From the NCBI GenBank assembly GCA_050084985.1, contig JBITNC010000001.1, forward strand, positions 119,474,001-119,538,000: 64,000 nucleotides of DNA, written 5' to 3'. The position numbers and the translations under genes are program-made. This DNA is from Nageia nagi. Its lineage: Eukaryota; Pinophyta. The notes beneath the pieces were generated by a model. It saw only the letters and a list, made by a program, of their open reading frames with translations. It ran no database searches and was not told the origin of the DNA. Positions within the stretch are counted from its first letter, which is position 1, and every line of letters begins with the position of its first letter. Positions 34,334 to 46,783 of this stretch are shown here, in pieces.

Positions 34334-35700
34334 ATTACATCTCATCATACCTATTAATCATGTATGTGGAAAGTTAAAGAAGAATCATGAGGAAAAGAAA
34401 AATAGAAAATTCCATATAAAGTATGGGCCTTAATAATAATACTACCCTCATTCAATTTGTGGATGACATAAAGAAGTGGGAAGAAGAATTGTTAAGAGAA
34501 ATAACTAGCATAAAAGATCTTTTATACTATTATATAGAAGCTACATGATAACTATTAAATGAAGGTAATTCCAAGGTGTTATTCTTCAATTTAAAAAAGA
34601 GAGTGCAAGAGATAATGATTTAGATACCTAGATTATCAAAGGCCATTATGCCTCTATAATATTTGGTCATTCCCATCATGGTTAAAGTCCTAAAGATTAA
34701 ATACTTATATGTAATCATGGATAAAATCTAATTTAAGCTATCACATTGGACAAACCAATGATTAAGTTTCAAATGCATATTGACCCTACTAAAATAAACC
34801 TTCTAAGTAGTGTCATTCTACAAATTTTCAATATTTATAATCCTAATAAGGATTCTAAAGGATATGTATAAAGTTATGTAAAAGTTTCTATGGTTAGGTT
34901 CAAAGTGGAGAAAAAAATAACATTGGTTAGCTATGATAGAGTGTGCTAGCTAAAGAAGATAAGAGGATTGTGAATTGGATCAAGGATCATGAATAACCAA
35001 GATATAAATGGAAAAATAAATTAGATATAGATAACAAACTAAAATAGCTATGAATTAGAGTCTAAAGAGAAAAATTCTATCTTATTCACGTAAGAGGAAG
35101 TTCCTCACCTTATATTCATTAGGGAAGGATACAAAATATGGAAATTAATAAAGAGAATAGCTCCTATTATCAAGTAGGACCTTTTATAGAGAGTGGGGGA
35201 TGGAAGAAGGGAATGAGTTTAGGAAGATTATTATGATCATTTCCTACCCATTATTGCTAAATAACCTAAATTAGAAACTTTGATATCATACTTGAAGAGG
35301 AAATAATGGAACTAAGTTTGATACTATCTCATGAAAAAATCAATTACTCTACAAGAGAAAAATATCAAATAGTGGAACCCCTAGAGGAATGAATGATAAA
35401 AGATGGAGATGCAAAAAAAATGAGCTAAAAAGCATCCTAAATAGTAAACCATGCCTAAATATGAACAAATTAGATAAATTAGAATGGGGAAATGAAAAAT
35501 GTAATACCTAAATAATGAAAGAAGGTTTCAAACTAGACAACTCTCAAGTGTAACAACTAATTATAGTTCCTTGTTGAAAACTTTGGTAGCCTAGGTGATG
35601 GACATAGATAACTTGGTTCTATTAGCATGTGACTCATAATAGTATCTTTATGCAAGATAACCTACATAGGAGAGTATTCATATGGCCCATTAAATACATA
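34334..35700 (+). pseudogene. LINE B, 3' portion: RT palm to C-terminal region
   Basis: Directly after the copia insertion the sequence matches LINE A downstream of its ggattct. The RT catalytic box reads LIQFVDDIKKWEEELL near 34450-34495, and NEGNSKVLFFNLKK follows near 34560-34600. Further on KFLWLGSKWRKK (about 34885-34920) matches the L1 C-terminal FLWxG segment. Homology fades beyond about 35100; the 3' end is uncertain and I saw no clear poly(A) tail or TSD. The frame is broken throughout. Confidence 0.75.
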
Positions 35701-37369
35701 CACTACCCCAAAATCAAGCCTCAATGGTAGTTTTACTCCATATTAATAGACATTTAATGATGTTTGCTTACCCATCCTCTATCAAGGAATTGAAAGAAAG
35801 TTGTGAAAAATAAAAGTGATTCAAAATTGCATCATATAAATGCCTTAGTATATTTATACGAGGGTGGTTTTGAGCCATCATATTATGTTTTTTCAGAGTG
35901 GTTTATAACAACCATCTTATGAAAAATTTGTAAAAATTAAATTTGAAATTGAATATAATATGATTCTTTTGAACTTACCTAATATATACTAAGATGGTAT
36001 TTTTAAATCATCATCTTATGATTCACATTTTGAAAAAAATATAAATCTCTCTTTGGTCATATGTGGATTAGGTACCCTCATGTGTTTAAAAAAAATGAAA
36101 CTAACTAGTTTTAGATTGGATTCAATAACCTTTGTAAGTATTATTTTTGAATGAAATACTATAAATATATTATTAACCTTATTTATAATGCAAGGAATAT
36201 TTATGAAGCTTAAAGAGTTTTAGAAATAGCATATCAATAAAAATTGATGCAATTGTGATAACAACCAAGAGTTGGACTTATATTTTCTAGAGCTTTCAAC
36301 TTAGTTTCTTCTCTATATATCTTATTTCTTATTTATAACCTTTCATAGAAAGAATTCTATATAAACCAAGTACTTCAAGGATATATCACTCATAATAAAA
36401 AAAAAATATAGTAAGCTTAGTAATTGATACATACAAAGGATTATGAGGAATAGATACCTCATTTTCTTTATTTTCAACATTTTAAGCCATGTGATATATT
36501 ATGTCAATTTATTAAATGCATCTAAATGCATGGGATACAATACATAGATAAAATTTATACTTTGATCACTTATATCATACCAATTTTTTTATGGAAGATC
36601 TGAAATAATAATTTAATAGTTCAAAATCCTAAAAGCATACTCTTTTTTCTTCATGTAGGCTAAATAAGCAATACAATAATCACATAATATGGCACAAAAA
36701 ATAAGTAATATAATAATTTCTATAGAAATATAAGAACCTTATATTTCAAAAATGCCACAATCAATCCCTAATGAAAGCCCCTAATCCCAACAATAAATCA
36801 AATGATGTTATACATTCTAGTATCTATGCTTATATGTTTTATAAATTTCAAAAACAATGTGAAAGAATACAACCATAACATAGATTAGAACTACTCTTAT
36901 GGTTTAAAATTAAATTAAATTTAAGAGCGATCTAGTATTTTAAATATGATTAATCTAAATTAACTTAGATTCTATTATATAAATAAACTAAAATAAATAT
37001 TTTCTATTTTCTAATCCCTTAATACATTTTAATACAGAGATATAGGGAGGTATACATGCCTCATTACTTCATATCCCATAACTATATACAAAAGAGTTTC
37101 ATAGTGATGCTGAAAAAAGGAGCAAATATTTCTCAACACAACTCATAGGCTCATATTTAAGGAACAATAAAAATATATACCATACCATCTATTATCAATT
37201 TGTTCACTAAGGAAAAGGTCCCATGAGAAAGGGGTACCAATTTAACCTATAAAGAGATATTCATTTGTGTATCCTATTCATGAATAAATAAGGATGGATA
37301 AATGATAATAGAAATGCCTACTAATTATAGATGTAATCACTAATTCATAAGTTAACATGTTACACCATT
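35701..37369. other. AT-rich stretch, mostly unrecognised
   Basis: Short related phrases (accatcttatg, atcatcttatg, gatggtattttt) recur at about 35870-36030 and resemble the foldback at 50059-50162, perhaps a decayed DNA-transposon end. The remainder shows no domain, RNA gene or terminal repeat. Confidence 0.35.
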
Positions 37370-40221
37370 CTAGTTTTTAAGCATCATTAGAAGAGGGTGT
37401 TGACATCCATAAAAAAAAATAAAAAAGTGATTTTCATTCTGATGTTGTGATAATTGCTATGATATATATGTATAATAAATTTGGGATCATTCATAAGACC
37501 CATTAAGTATTTGATAAACTAGAACCCGAGAGACATCATCTTATGGAATTCAATGATTATATGATATGTCTAGATTGAACTTATTAAGGAAGCTAAAAAT
37601 ATTTTCAATGAAATGAAGTATAAATACACAATCTCATTGATTGTAGTGATTGGAGGGTATGCACAAAATAAGTTTATTAATAAGGCATTGAAACATTTTG
37701 ATGCAATACCTCATAGAATATTGTGGAATGCAATGATCACAAAATATGCACTTAATGAGTATGGTTTGGACTTGTTTTTTTGGTACTTTTAGAATTCATA
37801 AAAATCTTAAGTTACCATAATTTGTAGTAGACACATTTTCACTAAATACAATAAAGAGATCAATTCACCTTTTCTATCATCCTCAAGGTATACACCAAAT
37901 TGGGATATTTGCAACAAGATCCATACATACACCAAAGTCTCTTTAAAAGTGGATTTCTATCAGATGTTGTAGTTATGACTACCCTAGTAGAGATGTATTC
38001 AAGATGCATGATATAGATATAATTTTATAGACTAGAATGAATGTAAGATATGTGCAAAATAGAAATGTTGAAAGGGTCCATGAATTATTTGACAAAAAGA
38101 CTCATCAATATGAAATATCATGGATTGAAATGATCCTAGGATATGCACAAAATAGATTTCTAAATAGGTTTTAGAGAATTTTAATTAGATGCAATTATCA
38201 AGTGTAAAGCCAAACTCTAAAACCCTTAGTAGCATTCTTACAACATTTACCAACATGGTATCTCTTGAATAATGTATGAATAAACATCAAAGAGAAGTTG
38301 AAAATGGCTTTTCATCAAATATTATGGTTGTGAATACCTTAATAAATATGTATGAAAAATATGTAAGAATACACAAGTGTTAGAAATTATTTGACACAAT
38401 GAATGATGCAAACATAGTTTCATGGAATGTAATGATACAAGATATACATAACATGATGTAGGTATAATTTTATGGACTACAATGATCACATGATATGCAA
38501 AAAATAGATATGTTAAAAGGGATTATAAATTATTTGATAAAATACCTCATTGAGATGCATTCTCATGAATTGCAATTATCCCAAGATATGCACAAAATAT
38601 ATATTTTTTTAAATGATTTAGAAACTTTTAGGTAGATTCAATTATTACATGTAAAACTAACTTTTCAACCTTTTTCAACATTATTACAATATGTGTCACA
38701 ATGGGACCTCTCAAAGAAGGTATGAACATCTATCAAAGAGTAGTCAAAAATGGATTTTCATTGAATGTTATGGTTGTGAACATCCTAATAGACATGTATT
38801 AAAAATGAGGAAGAATACACAAGGTCAAAGAAGTTTTGAAAAAATTCATGATTTAGACATAGTTTCATGGACTGCAATTATTATAGGATATGCACAACAT
38901 GATACACACACAGTTTTATACACTACATTGATTGTAGGATATGCAAAAAATGGATAAATTTAAAGGAATCATAATTTTTTTTTTGACAAAATGCCTCATA
39001 AAGATGCAATATTATGGATTGCAATGATCCTAGGATATGTATAAAATTGATTTTTTAGAAAGGCTCTAGAGACTTTTAAGCACATACAATTGTCTAATAT
39101 AAATCCAAACTCTACAACCTTTTCTAGGATTCTTCTAGCATTTACCACCATGGGATCTCTCAAAGAAGGTCCAAACATTCATCAAAGAGTAGTTGAAAAT
39201 GTATTTTCATCAAATGTTATGGTTGAGAATACCCTTATAGATATGTATGCAAAATATATAAGAATACAAAAGGCTTGAGAATTATTTGATAAGGTGCATG
39301 ATGTAGAAACATTTTCATGGACTAAAATTGTTAAAGGGTATTCAATTCATGGCTACATTAAGGATTCCATTAAACTCTTTTATTTGATGAAGTACTTAGG
39401 AACTAACCATGATAACATAATATTTATATGTGTTCTACTTGCATACAACCATGTAGCTCTAGTGGATGAGGATTGTAAATACTTTAATAGCATGAGTGAA
39501 TTTTATTGCATTATTCTTGGGATGAATAATTATAAATCATTGTTTACCTTCTTTCTTGTGCAAGCTATCTTGAGGAAACTTTGAACTTCATTATCAACAT
39601 GCACATAAAATATGAATTGGATGTGTAGATATGTCTTCTTAGTACTTATAGATTACATAAGAATGTAGGAATAGAGGAATTTGCAAAAAATAATTCTTTT
39701 ATTATTGGATCCTAAAAATGCTTCATCTTATGTTATTCTTACAAATATTTATGCTGAATTGGGAAGATGGTATGATGTTCCAAGAGTAATGATAATGATG
39801 AAAGATAGAGGAATCAAGAAGATACCTAAATGTATTTATATTGAAGTTGAAAAAATGGTACATGATTTTCTTGAAGAAGATATATCACACCCACAAACAC
39901 ATGAAATCTATGGAAAAAATGGAGAAATTATCAAGTGAGATGAAGGTATAAGGGTATTATCCAAATACAATACCTATGTCATGGGTTTTGGAGGATGGAA
40001 ATAAAGAGCTACTTATCTACTATCATAAAGAAAAGTTGGAAATTACATTTGGGTTGTTGAAGAATCCCCTTGTAACCTTTATTAGAGTTTTGAAGAATCT
40101 TCAAATATTTGATGACTATCATACTATAACCAATTTTATATCTAAGATTGTTGTGCGATATACAAATTTATTCCATCATTTCAAAAATGGAGAAAGTTCT
40201 TATGGAGATTATTGGTTATGA
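37370..40221 (+). pseudogene. DYW-class pentatricopeptide repeat (PPR) pseudogene
   Basis: Successive PLS-type PPR motifs can be read in shifting frames: ASLEEGVDIH and SDVVIIAMIYMYNKFG near 37385-37475, IGGYAQNKFINKALKHFDAI near 37655-37710, LFKSGFLSDVVVMTTLVEMY near 37940-38000, ENGFSSNIMVVNTLINMYEK near 38300-38360, and MVENTLIDMYAKYI near 39222-39264. An E-type region follows at 39690-39930 (ASSYVILTNIYAELGRWYDV). A DYW domain lies at 39950-40221, ending HHFKNGESSYGDYW. Such proteins bind organellar RNA and edit C to U. The HxE motif survives as HKE, but the CxxCH zinc site reads FDDYH and the final CSC reads SSY. With these losses and many frameshifts it is a dead gene. Confidence 0.88.
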
Positions 40222-40609
40222 AAAGCAATATAAGATCTAAAGAGTCTTTCACAATGACATGATACATGCTTGTAGATAAAAAATAATATTATTTTTTATT
40301 TCATCTTTTTAAAAAGTGTTGTTATTAAATATCTATACAAATAGATAATATCATTTATTGCTTATATCATATTATAAACTGAATATAACTACCTATATAT
40401 AGTGATGGGGTATTTAGAAAAGCCTTATTTTTTAATACTATAAATTCATGGTATTGAAATATTTTTTAGGAATCTTGTATAATTTTAGAGTGAATAATTG
40501 GTAAAGGATGTGTAATAACAACAAATATGAAAGGAGAATACTTGAAGGAAATAGAAAATACTTTATGAATAATAGATTTTAGATTTTAGAAATGCTTGCA
40601 AAATGTGGA
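40222..40609. other. AT-rich spacer after the PPR pseudogene
   Basis: No recognisable coding or structural feature between the DYW stop and the tandem array. Confidence 0.5.
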
Positions 40610-40935
40610 ATCATTTATATGATAAGGGTTTTATTTGAACAAAATAGGGTATACACAAATAACTAGTTATGGGTTTCTTTCACATGAAAATGTGATAACA
40701 ACTCTGATATAAATCTATGTAAAAGGTGGGAGCATTAATATAGGGTTTTATTGGAACAAAAGGGGCATGGAAAAATAACTATATGTGGGTTTCTTTACCA
40801 TGAAACTCTAATGATAGCCTTGAAAAATATGTATATATAATGTGAGAGCATTAAGATGGTAAGGGTTTTGTTTGAAAAAATTAGTGCCTAGACAAATAAC
40901 TTGATGTGGTTTTCCTTCACATGAAACTATGATAA
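40610..40935 (+). repeat. PPR-like tandem array, left part (period ~117-120 bp)
   Basis: Nearly three units start at aagggtttt-like blocks near 40624, 40741 and 40861. Each includes gggtttctttcacatgaaa and, in the first unit, a translation VITTLI, stop, IYVKGGSI that resembles the TLIDMYAKCGSI core of a PPR motif. The period of about 39-40 codons is not the usual 35, so PPR origin is probable but not certain. The array is interrupted at gataa (40931-40935) and resumes at 49159. Confidence 0.65.
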
Positions 40936-41614
40936 TATTAAGAATCTAAATAGATTCAATAAATTTTAATACACATACATTCAATAATGGAGGAGATACA
41001 ATTTCATTAATCTCAAATAGTATTGGAGCAATACATCAATAGAGAAAATAATAAGAACTAATATATTAATTATATAATCAAATTTATATAATTTAGAATT
41101 AATTTATATTAGAACCCTCACCCAACATAATTCACTTGGTCTCTCACACCAAGCTACACACCAACAATATAACAATCTAACCAACTTATACAATGAAATG
41201 TTCTTCAAATACAATATACAAACTAGAAGATAAAGAAAACAATTTGGAATATGAATCAAAACTACCCTATCTACCTAAAAAGGAATAAGAGTAATAGTCA
41301 AATAATGTTACAAATACCTATAGATTGAAAACACCTCAATTATAAATGCATAAACTTTATCTATATATGCACATTTACATGATATATGTATAGGTAATAT
41401 ATGATATATGCATATAATTTACCAATTGATATATACATATACTTTAGTAATTGATATGTAAATAGGGAATAAAGCATTATATGCATGGGAAATAAAGTGA
41501 TATGTACACATAGTTTATTATGTGTTATACATATAAGATTTCTTCTTGTATAACTAAAACACAAAATTGGCAAATTTGACAAATGAGGGGTGCAATTCAA
41601 ATCAATTTTCAACA
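40936..41614 (-). repeat. 3' LTR of the outer minus-strand element
   Basis: 679 bp, matching 48473-49158. Shared blocks include acacatacattcaataatgg and tctcacaccaagctacacac. It is rich in short TATA/ATGCATA stretches. The adjacent polypurine complement (41615-41629) fixes the orientation. Confidence 0.92.
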
Positions 41615-42447
41615 TTCTCCCCCTTGATGCTAAATGGACTCAAGAATGAGTTCTTAAGCATCATCAACTAATTGAATGATATTTGTTTACACCTCTTCCA
41701 ATTTTATAACAAAAAATGCAAACTTTGAAGTCTTTTGGCACCCACCACACTTCTACTATTCATGCAGAATTTACTTCATATTTTCTTTCTCTTGTACATA
41801 AAATTTGAGTTATTTTTAATGATCAACTCTCTCTTCATTAAAATCTTCCCTCTATCAATTTTTCCAATGGTTCTCAACAACCATATCATCATTACTTGAT
41901 CATCGCTTTCATCACCAACATTAATTCATGCTCCATTTGAGCAATTATTGAACTAAACCATCTCATTATACCATACAAAAATTTAATAATTTTTAATACA
42001 AATTATACAAAACATAATAGTAATGAAATAACCCACTACTATTGCAACTTGCAAATACAACTTCCAAAAAAATGTATAACCAAGAAATGATTTTCCTTCA
42101 CATAAAAATTAGCCATGATATGACTATCCTTAATTGTAATTAATAGATAGTTCTTCAATAATAAATTACTATCAATAATTTATTTTCATTCCTACTTCCA
42201 ATTAAGGTCTTAAAGCTTATATTAATATACAAAATAAGTTTACACTAATGCCTTTGCACACCAAATACATTCCAATTTTTTATCACAAGAGAAAAATCCC
42301 AATGATATTTTTGTAAGAATTTCATCATTTTTCCCAAACTTACTAAACATATACCTATCAAAACTATCTAAAAAATGTAAACTCCTACTCCTAAAAATCA
42401 AATCATTAATAAATTAACAAATTTACAAAATATCTTCACCTTATCTT

Positions 42448-43301
42448 TGAATAATCTCAAAGGATTCAATATGTGAGGAACTTAATGAGTTACTCAATTG
42501 TTCAAATCTAATGATGTAGCAATAATAAGATAATTATTATACAATAATAAATAAAATAATAGAATAAATTACATAAGTTAAACTTGAAACCTAGGAACCA
42601 CTTGGTTTGAGTTTAATCAAACATTCTACAAAATATAAGAACCAACAATGTAGATTGAATGGAGAAATAATAATGAAAATATTCATGTATCAATTCACAC
42701 ACTTCTATTGATGATAAAAAAATAACAATACTCTTCACCAAAATAGACACTTATGCCTTGAAACTATGTTCACTTGGAGTTATAAAATGGAGTTTCTCTA
42801 AAAGGATAAATCTTCTCATTGTGCTCTTCAACACTACAAGTTTATATAGATTTTCTAACACACTACCAAATAGGCTAATAAGGTTACAAATAATATTGTA
42901 TAACCTATCTATAAATCCAAGAATTGAAATAGAATAATTACTAAGCAATCAATATTAAGAGAGTCATCAAAATATCTAAATATATCTACTAACAAGAAAA
43001 TAGTGAATTAGCCACATTCAAGTAAAATATAGTCACAATGAAGTCAAATCACATGTGATATAAAGATAAAATGAATATGATATAAAGAAAGATTAAAGCT
43101 CAATTAAAGTTCAACCAAATCAAAATTAAATCCAAACTAAAGCTTGCAATCTTGTACATAATCACATGTGATGTTGAATAGATGCCTACAATTGGATTGA
43201 AATGTCTATGACCCTAAAGATGATCATACTATTCTAGATAGATATTGAATGATATTCATTTTGAAGATAAATTATGCTAATGTGGAAGTTTGTTTTCTAA
43301 A
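42448..43301 (-). repeat. 3' LTR of the inner minus-strand element
   Basis: Pairs with 45929-46783; shared blocks include gatgtagcaataataagata and ggtttgagtttaatcaaaca. Immediately followed by the complement of a polypurine tract. Confidence 0.9.
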
Positions 43302-45928
43302 TTCTCCCCTTTGATGATGAATGAACTTCTTCCAAGAGTTATTCAACATCACAAACTAGAAAATGGACATGAGTTTTCTCCTTTTATTGTCTTCAATTTT
43401 GAATAAAAAAATTTAAATTTTAAAAAGTAGCATTTGAAACTCTTTCTACTCTCGATGGTTGGGCATTTTATTCTTCATATATGATTCTTTTATCTTCAAA
43501 TTACTAACTTCCTTAATATTATAAACTCTCCCTTCATCATAAATTATACTAAGTGTACCAATTCTAATAATTCCAAGATAATTCTTCTCATCATTATGGT
43601 TTTGAAACCATTGTTCAGTTGATACTCTTATTCCCTAAGAAGATTATTTGCAATCATGAATCATATCATGTAGATGATTATACAACATAATACTTTCACA
43701 TACCTCTATTTGTTTTTCAAATAATATGTAGACACATATTGAGTAATTATATATGCAACCACAAGTTGCTACTCACATAATTTTGCACTCTTTACTATAG
43801 CTATGTATTCCTCTTCTTTACAATAAATTTTAAATAGATAATTTTATTTAACATAAAAATCATCAAGAGGAATATGTTCAATGAGTAGAAAAATTGGGCC
43901 AGTTGGATCATTTTTTTCTTCTGTCCAAAAAGACTTATCTTCAACATTTCCTTCATAATGCAAGCTTCAAAAATTGCATTCTTTCCAAATAATATCTCTA
44001 AAAGATATTTCCACTCTCATAATAAACATCAGCTCCAAATATGATCACAAAGCATGCACTCAAAAAATCATTAATAAATATAATATTTATCAAAAAATCA
44101 TCATATAAGTGAGTAGGTTAAAATCCTTCTTTTTTTCTTTTAATACTTCTCATGAATAATTATTTTTGTTTTTTTTCTTTGTTTGTTTCTCTTTAAGAAA
44201 CTATATCCCTTTGTACAATCCATATTGGTGCATTGAAATACCACTCACCCATTATTTACTTTTTATGATAACTCTCATTATTTATTTTTATAACTCCATA
44301 TGAGTTATCTTCATGCCAAATAATTGATGCATCCATAGTCTTGAAAACTTGAAGATCACCAATCTTAGCATATTAAATCTCTATATATTTTGTTTTCTCA
44401 TTCTCCATCCCCAAAATGATATAGTCTTCTTCTTTAGTAATTTCTTGAGGTTCATCCTCCTCACGAATTGATCCTTTTCACAATTCAATCCATATGAGTG
44501 AGCTTCACCATTTGCATCTACTCTATGTGAGTAGTTTCAACCATGCAACACTCCAATGTGAGTGTTCTTTCTCTATCCTTTTCCTAGCAATTTGGGTATT
44601 CATCACTTTCATTATCAATTTGCCATGGATTATGTTAAACTTGATAATAATTTTGGATTGGATCTTTAATATTATCCTCCATGAGAATATCATCAATGAT
44701 TTTTAGGTTTTCCCTTTCAAGAAAACATATTCATGCCAACATTTCATCACAAATGTTACATTAACATTTTATTCAATATTTTATTTTATGAGTATTATAT
44801 TTGATGAATCTTATTCAACAATTTTTTTTTTTGATGCCGCTACTATGAGATATTTCTCATCAACAAAATTTTGTATGTTCTCCATGAAGCTTTCTTGTAC
44901 AAATACTAATTTGGTGTCTTCTCCATAAGACACTCTTCTTCATTTTTCATCTTAGTGATGAATTCATCAATATATGCCTTCTCCATGAGGCATTCTTATA
45001 CAAATAGTTGAAATTATGTCTTCTTCATAATATACTCTTCTTCATATGTCTCTTACATGAGATATTATTCAATAATGATCTCCTTAACAAGATGTTATTT
45101 ATTATATTCTCTATTATCTTCAAGAAAAAATTCATCATTATTACTCTCTTCCATGAGAGTTTCATAAGGCTCCATACAAGACTCTTTTACATACATGTAT
45201 TCATCTTTAAGGAAGGAATTTTCATCATACATATGAATTCCTTATTCATAATATATATCTTTACATGAGTCTTCACAATAATAATAAGACTCTCCACATG
45301 AATCTTAAAAAAGACCTTCAAAAGAATCTTCAAAAGAATGAGGTTCTTCAAACATTTATTCATAGGAACATGAATTAGAAATGTAGAACTCTTCAAAAAT
45401 TTCTTCTAATTCTTCACTAAGATCTTCCAAAATGTAATACTCATAAATATTTAACTCCCTTTTCTCATACAATTTTTAGATTCATTTTCAAATACATTTT
45501 CTAATAATTTCTAAGAATTTTTTTGTTGTTCTACATTTTGTAATTAAAGGGAAAACATTACTTTGTATACCTTTTTTGATGTCCATGAGAGACAAGATAT
45601 TTTGTTATTATTTCTCCTTTTTCCTTTTCTCTCATATCCTTTGTATTTTTCTATAAATTTTTTTTTCTTCATATCCTCCAAGAGTGATATCCCAAATCCC
45701 TTTTACGATTAGCAAATGTTTCATTTTTCTTATCCAAGAAATATATTTTTCTCCATCAAATTTTGGAATAGGTAACTTTGTATAGATTTAAATCATTATA
45801 TGAATAATAATAAAAATAATTTTTCAGGGGAATTGATAAATCTTCTATAAAAATCTAAGATATGGAATCATGAATTAACACTCTTCATATAGTCCTAGAA
45901 AAACTCCTAAACAAGATTTGATACCATT
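43302..45928 (-). pseudogene. Internal region of the inner element: copia Gag-like start and acidic repeats
   Basis: Read on the minus strand, the first conserved block near 45780-45690 is IPKFDGEKYISWIRKMKHLL followed by GIWDITLGGYEE, the usual N-terminus of plant copia Gag. CRTTKKFLEII follows and resembles the next Gag helices. From about 45460 down to 44850 the translation becomes Glu/Lys/Met-rich with loosely repeated phrases such as CMEPYETLMEES, ECLMEKAYIDEF and NEEECLMEK. No zinc knuckle, protease, integrase or RT was found. The acidic part has no family I recognise. Stops and frameshifts are present. Confidence 0.6.
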
Positions 45929-46783
45929 TGAAGAATCTCAAAGGATTCAATATGTGAGGAACTTAATTAGTTCCTCAATTATTCAACTCTAATGATGTAG
46001 CAATAATAAGATAATTATTGTATAATAATCAATAACATAGCAGAAGAAAATACATGAGTTGAACTTGCAACCTAGTATCATAAGAAATACTTGGTTTGAG
46101 TTTAATCAAACATTCAACAATATGTAAGAACCAAAAATGTATATTGAATGGATCAATAACAATGAGAAATAATTTTGGAGTAATTCAAATGCTTATATTG
46201 ATGTTAAACCACTTATAATACTCTCCAACACACTACACACTTATGCTCCGAAACTATGCTCACTTGGAGCTACAAATATGGAGTTTCTTTATAAGGATAA
46301 ATCTTCTCATTTTTCTCTACAACACTACAAGTTTATATCTAGATTTTCTAACACACTACCAAACAAGCTAAGAAGGTTACAAATAATATTCTATGACCTC
46401 TTTATAAATCCATAAAGTGAACAGAAAAATAACTAAGCAATCCATATTAAGTAAATTACCAAAATGCCTAAATCTATATACTAATAAAAAAAATAGTGAA
46501 TGACAAATGTTTAGGTAAAATACAGTTGCAATGAAATCAAATCACATGTGATATGAACCCAAAATGCCTACAATATGAAGTAATATTGAATCCCAACTAA
46601 ATAAAAACTAAATCCAAACTAAAGCTTTTGATATTGTACATGATCACATGTGATCTTGTATAGATGCCTATAATTGGATTGAAATATCTATGACTCTAAA
46701 GATGATCATACTATTTTGGATGAATATTGAATGATCTACATTTTGATACTGAATTAGGATAATGTGAAGTCCAATTTCCAACA
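45929..46783 (-). repeat. 5' LTR of the inner minus-strand element
   Basis: 855 bp. The complement of its outer neighbour (45905-45928) contains tggtatcaaatcttg, a tRNA-Met-type primer-binding site, which identifies this copy as the 5' LTR on the minus strand. Confidence 0.9.

Larger units (their letters stand above)
42448..46783 (-). mobile_element. Second copia-like non-autonomous LTR element nested in the first
   Basis: LTRs 42448-43301 (854 bp) and 45929-46783 (855 bp) start TGAA(T/G)AATCTCAAAGG and end TTTC(T/C)AA. On the minus strand a primer-binding site tggtatcaaatcttg lies beside 45928, and a polypurine tract is the complement of ttctcccctttgatg at 43300-43315. The internal region is 2.6 kb, again too short for gag-pol. 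The flanking pentamers atctt and ctctc agree at only 3 of 5 bases, so the TSD is not confirmed. Confidence 0.88.

Noticed and set aside
40610-40935. Canonical 35-residue PPR array
   Set aside because: The measured unit spacing is about 117-121 bases (39-40 codons), so only a PPR-like core is claimed.
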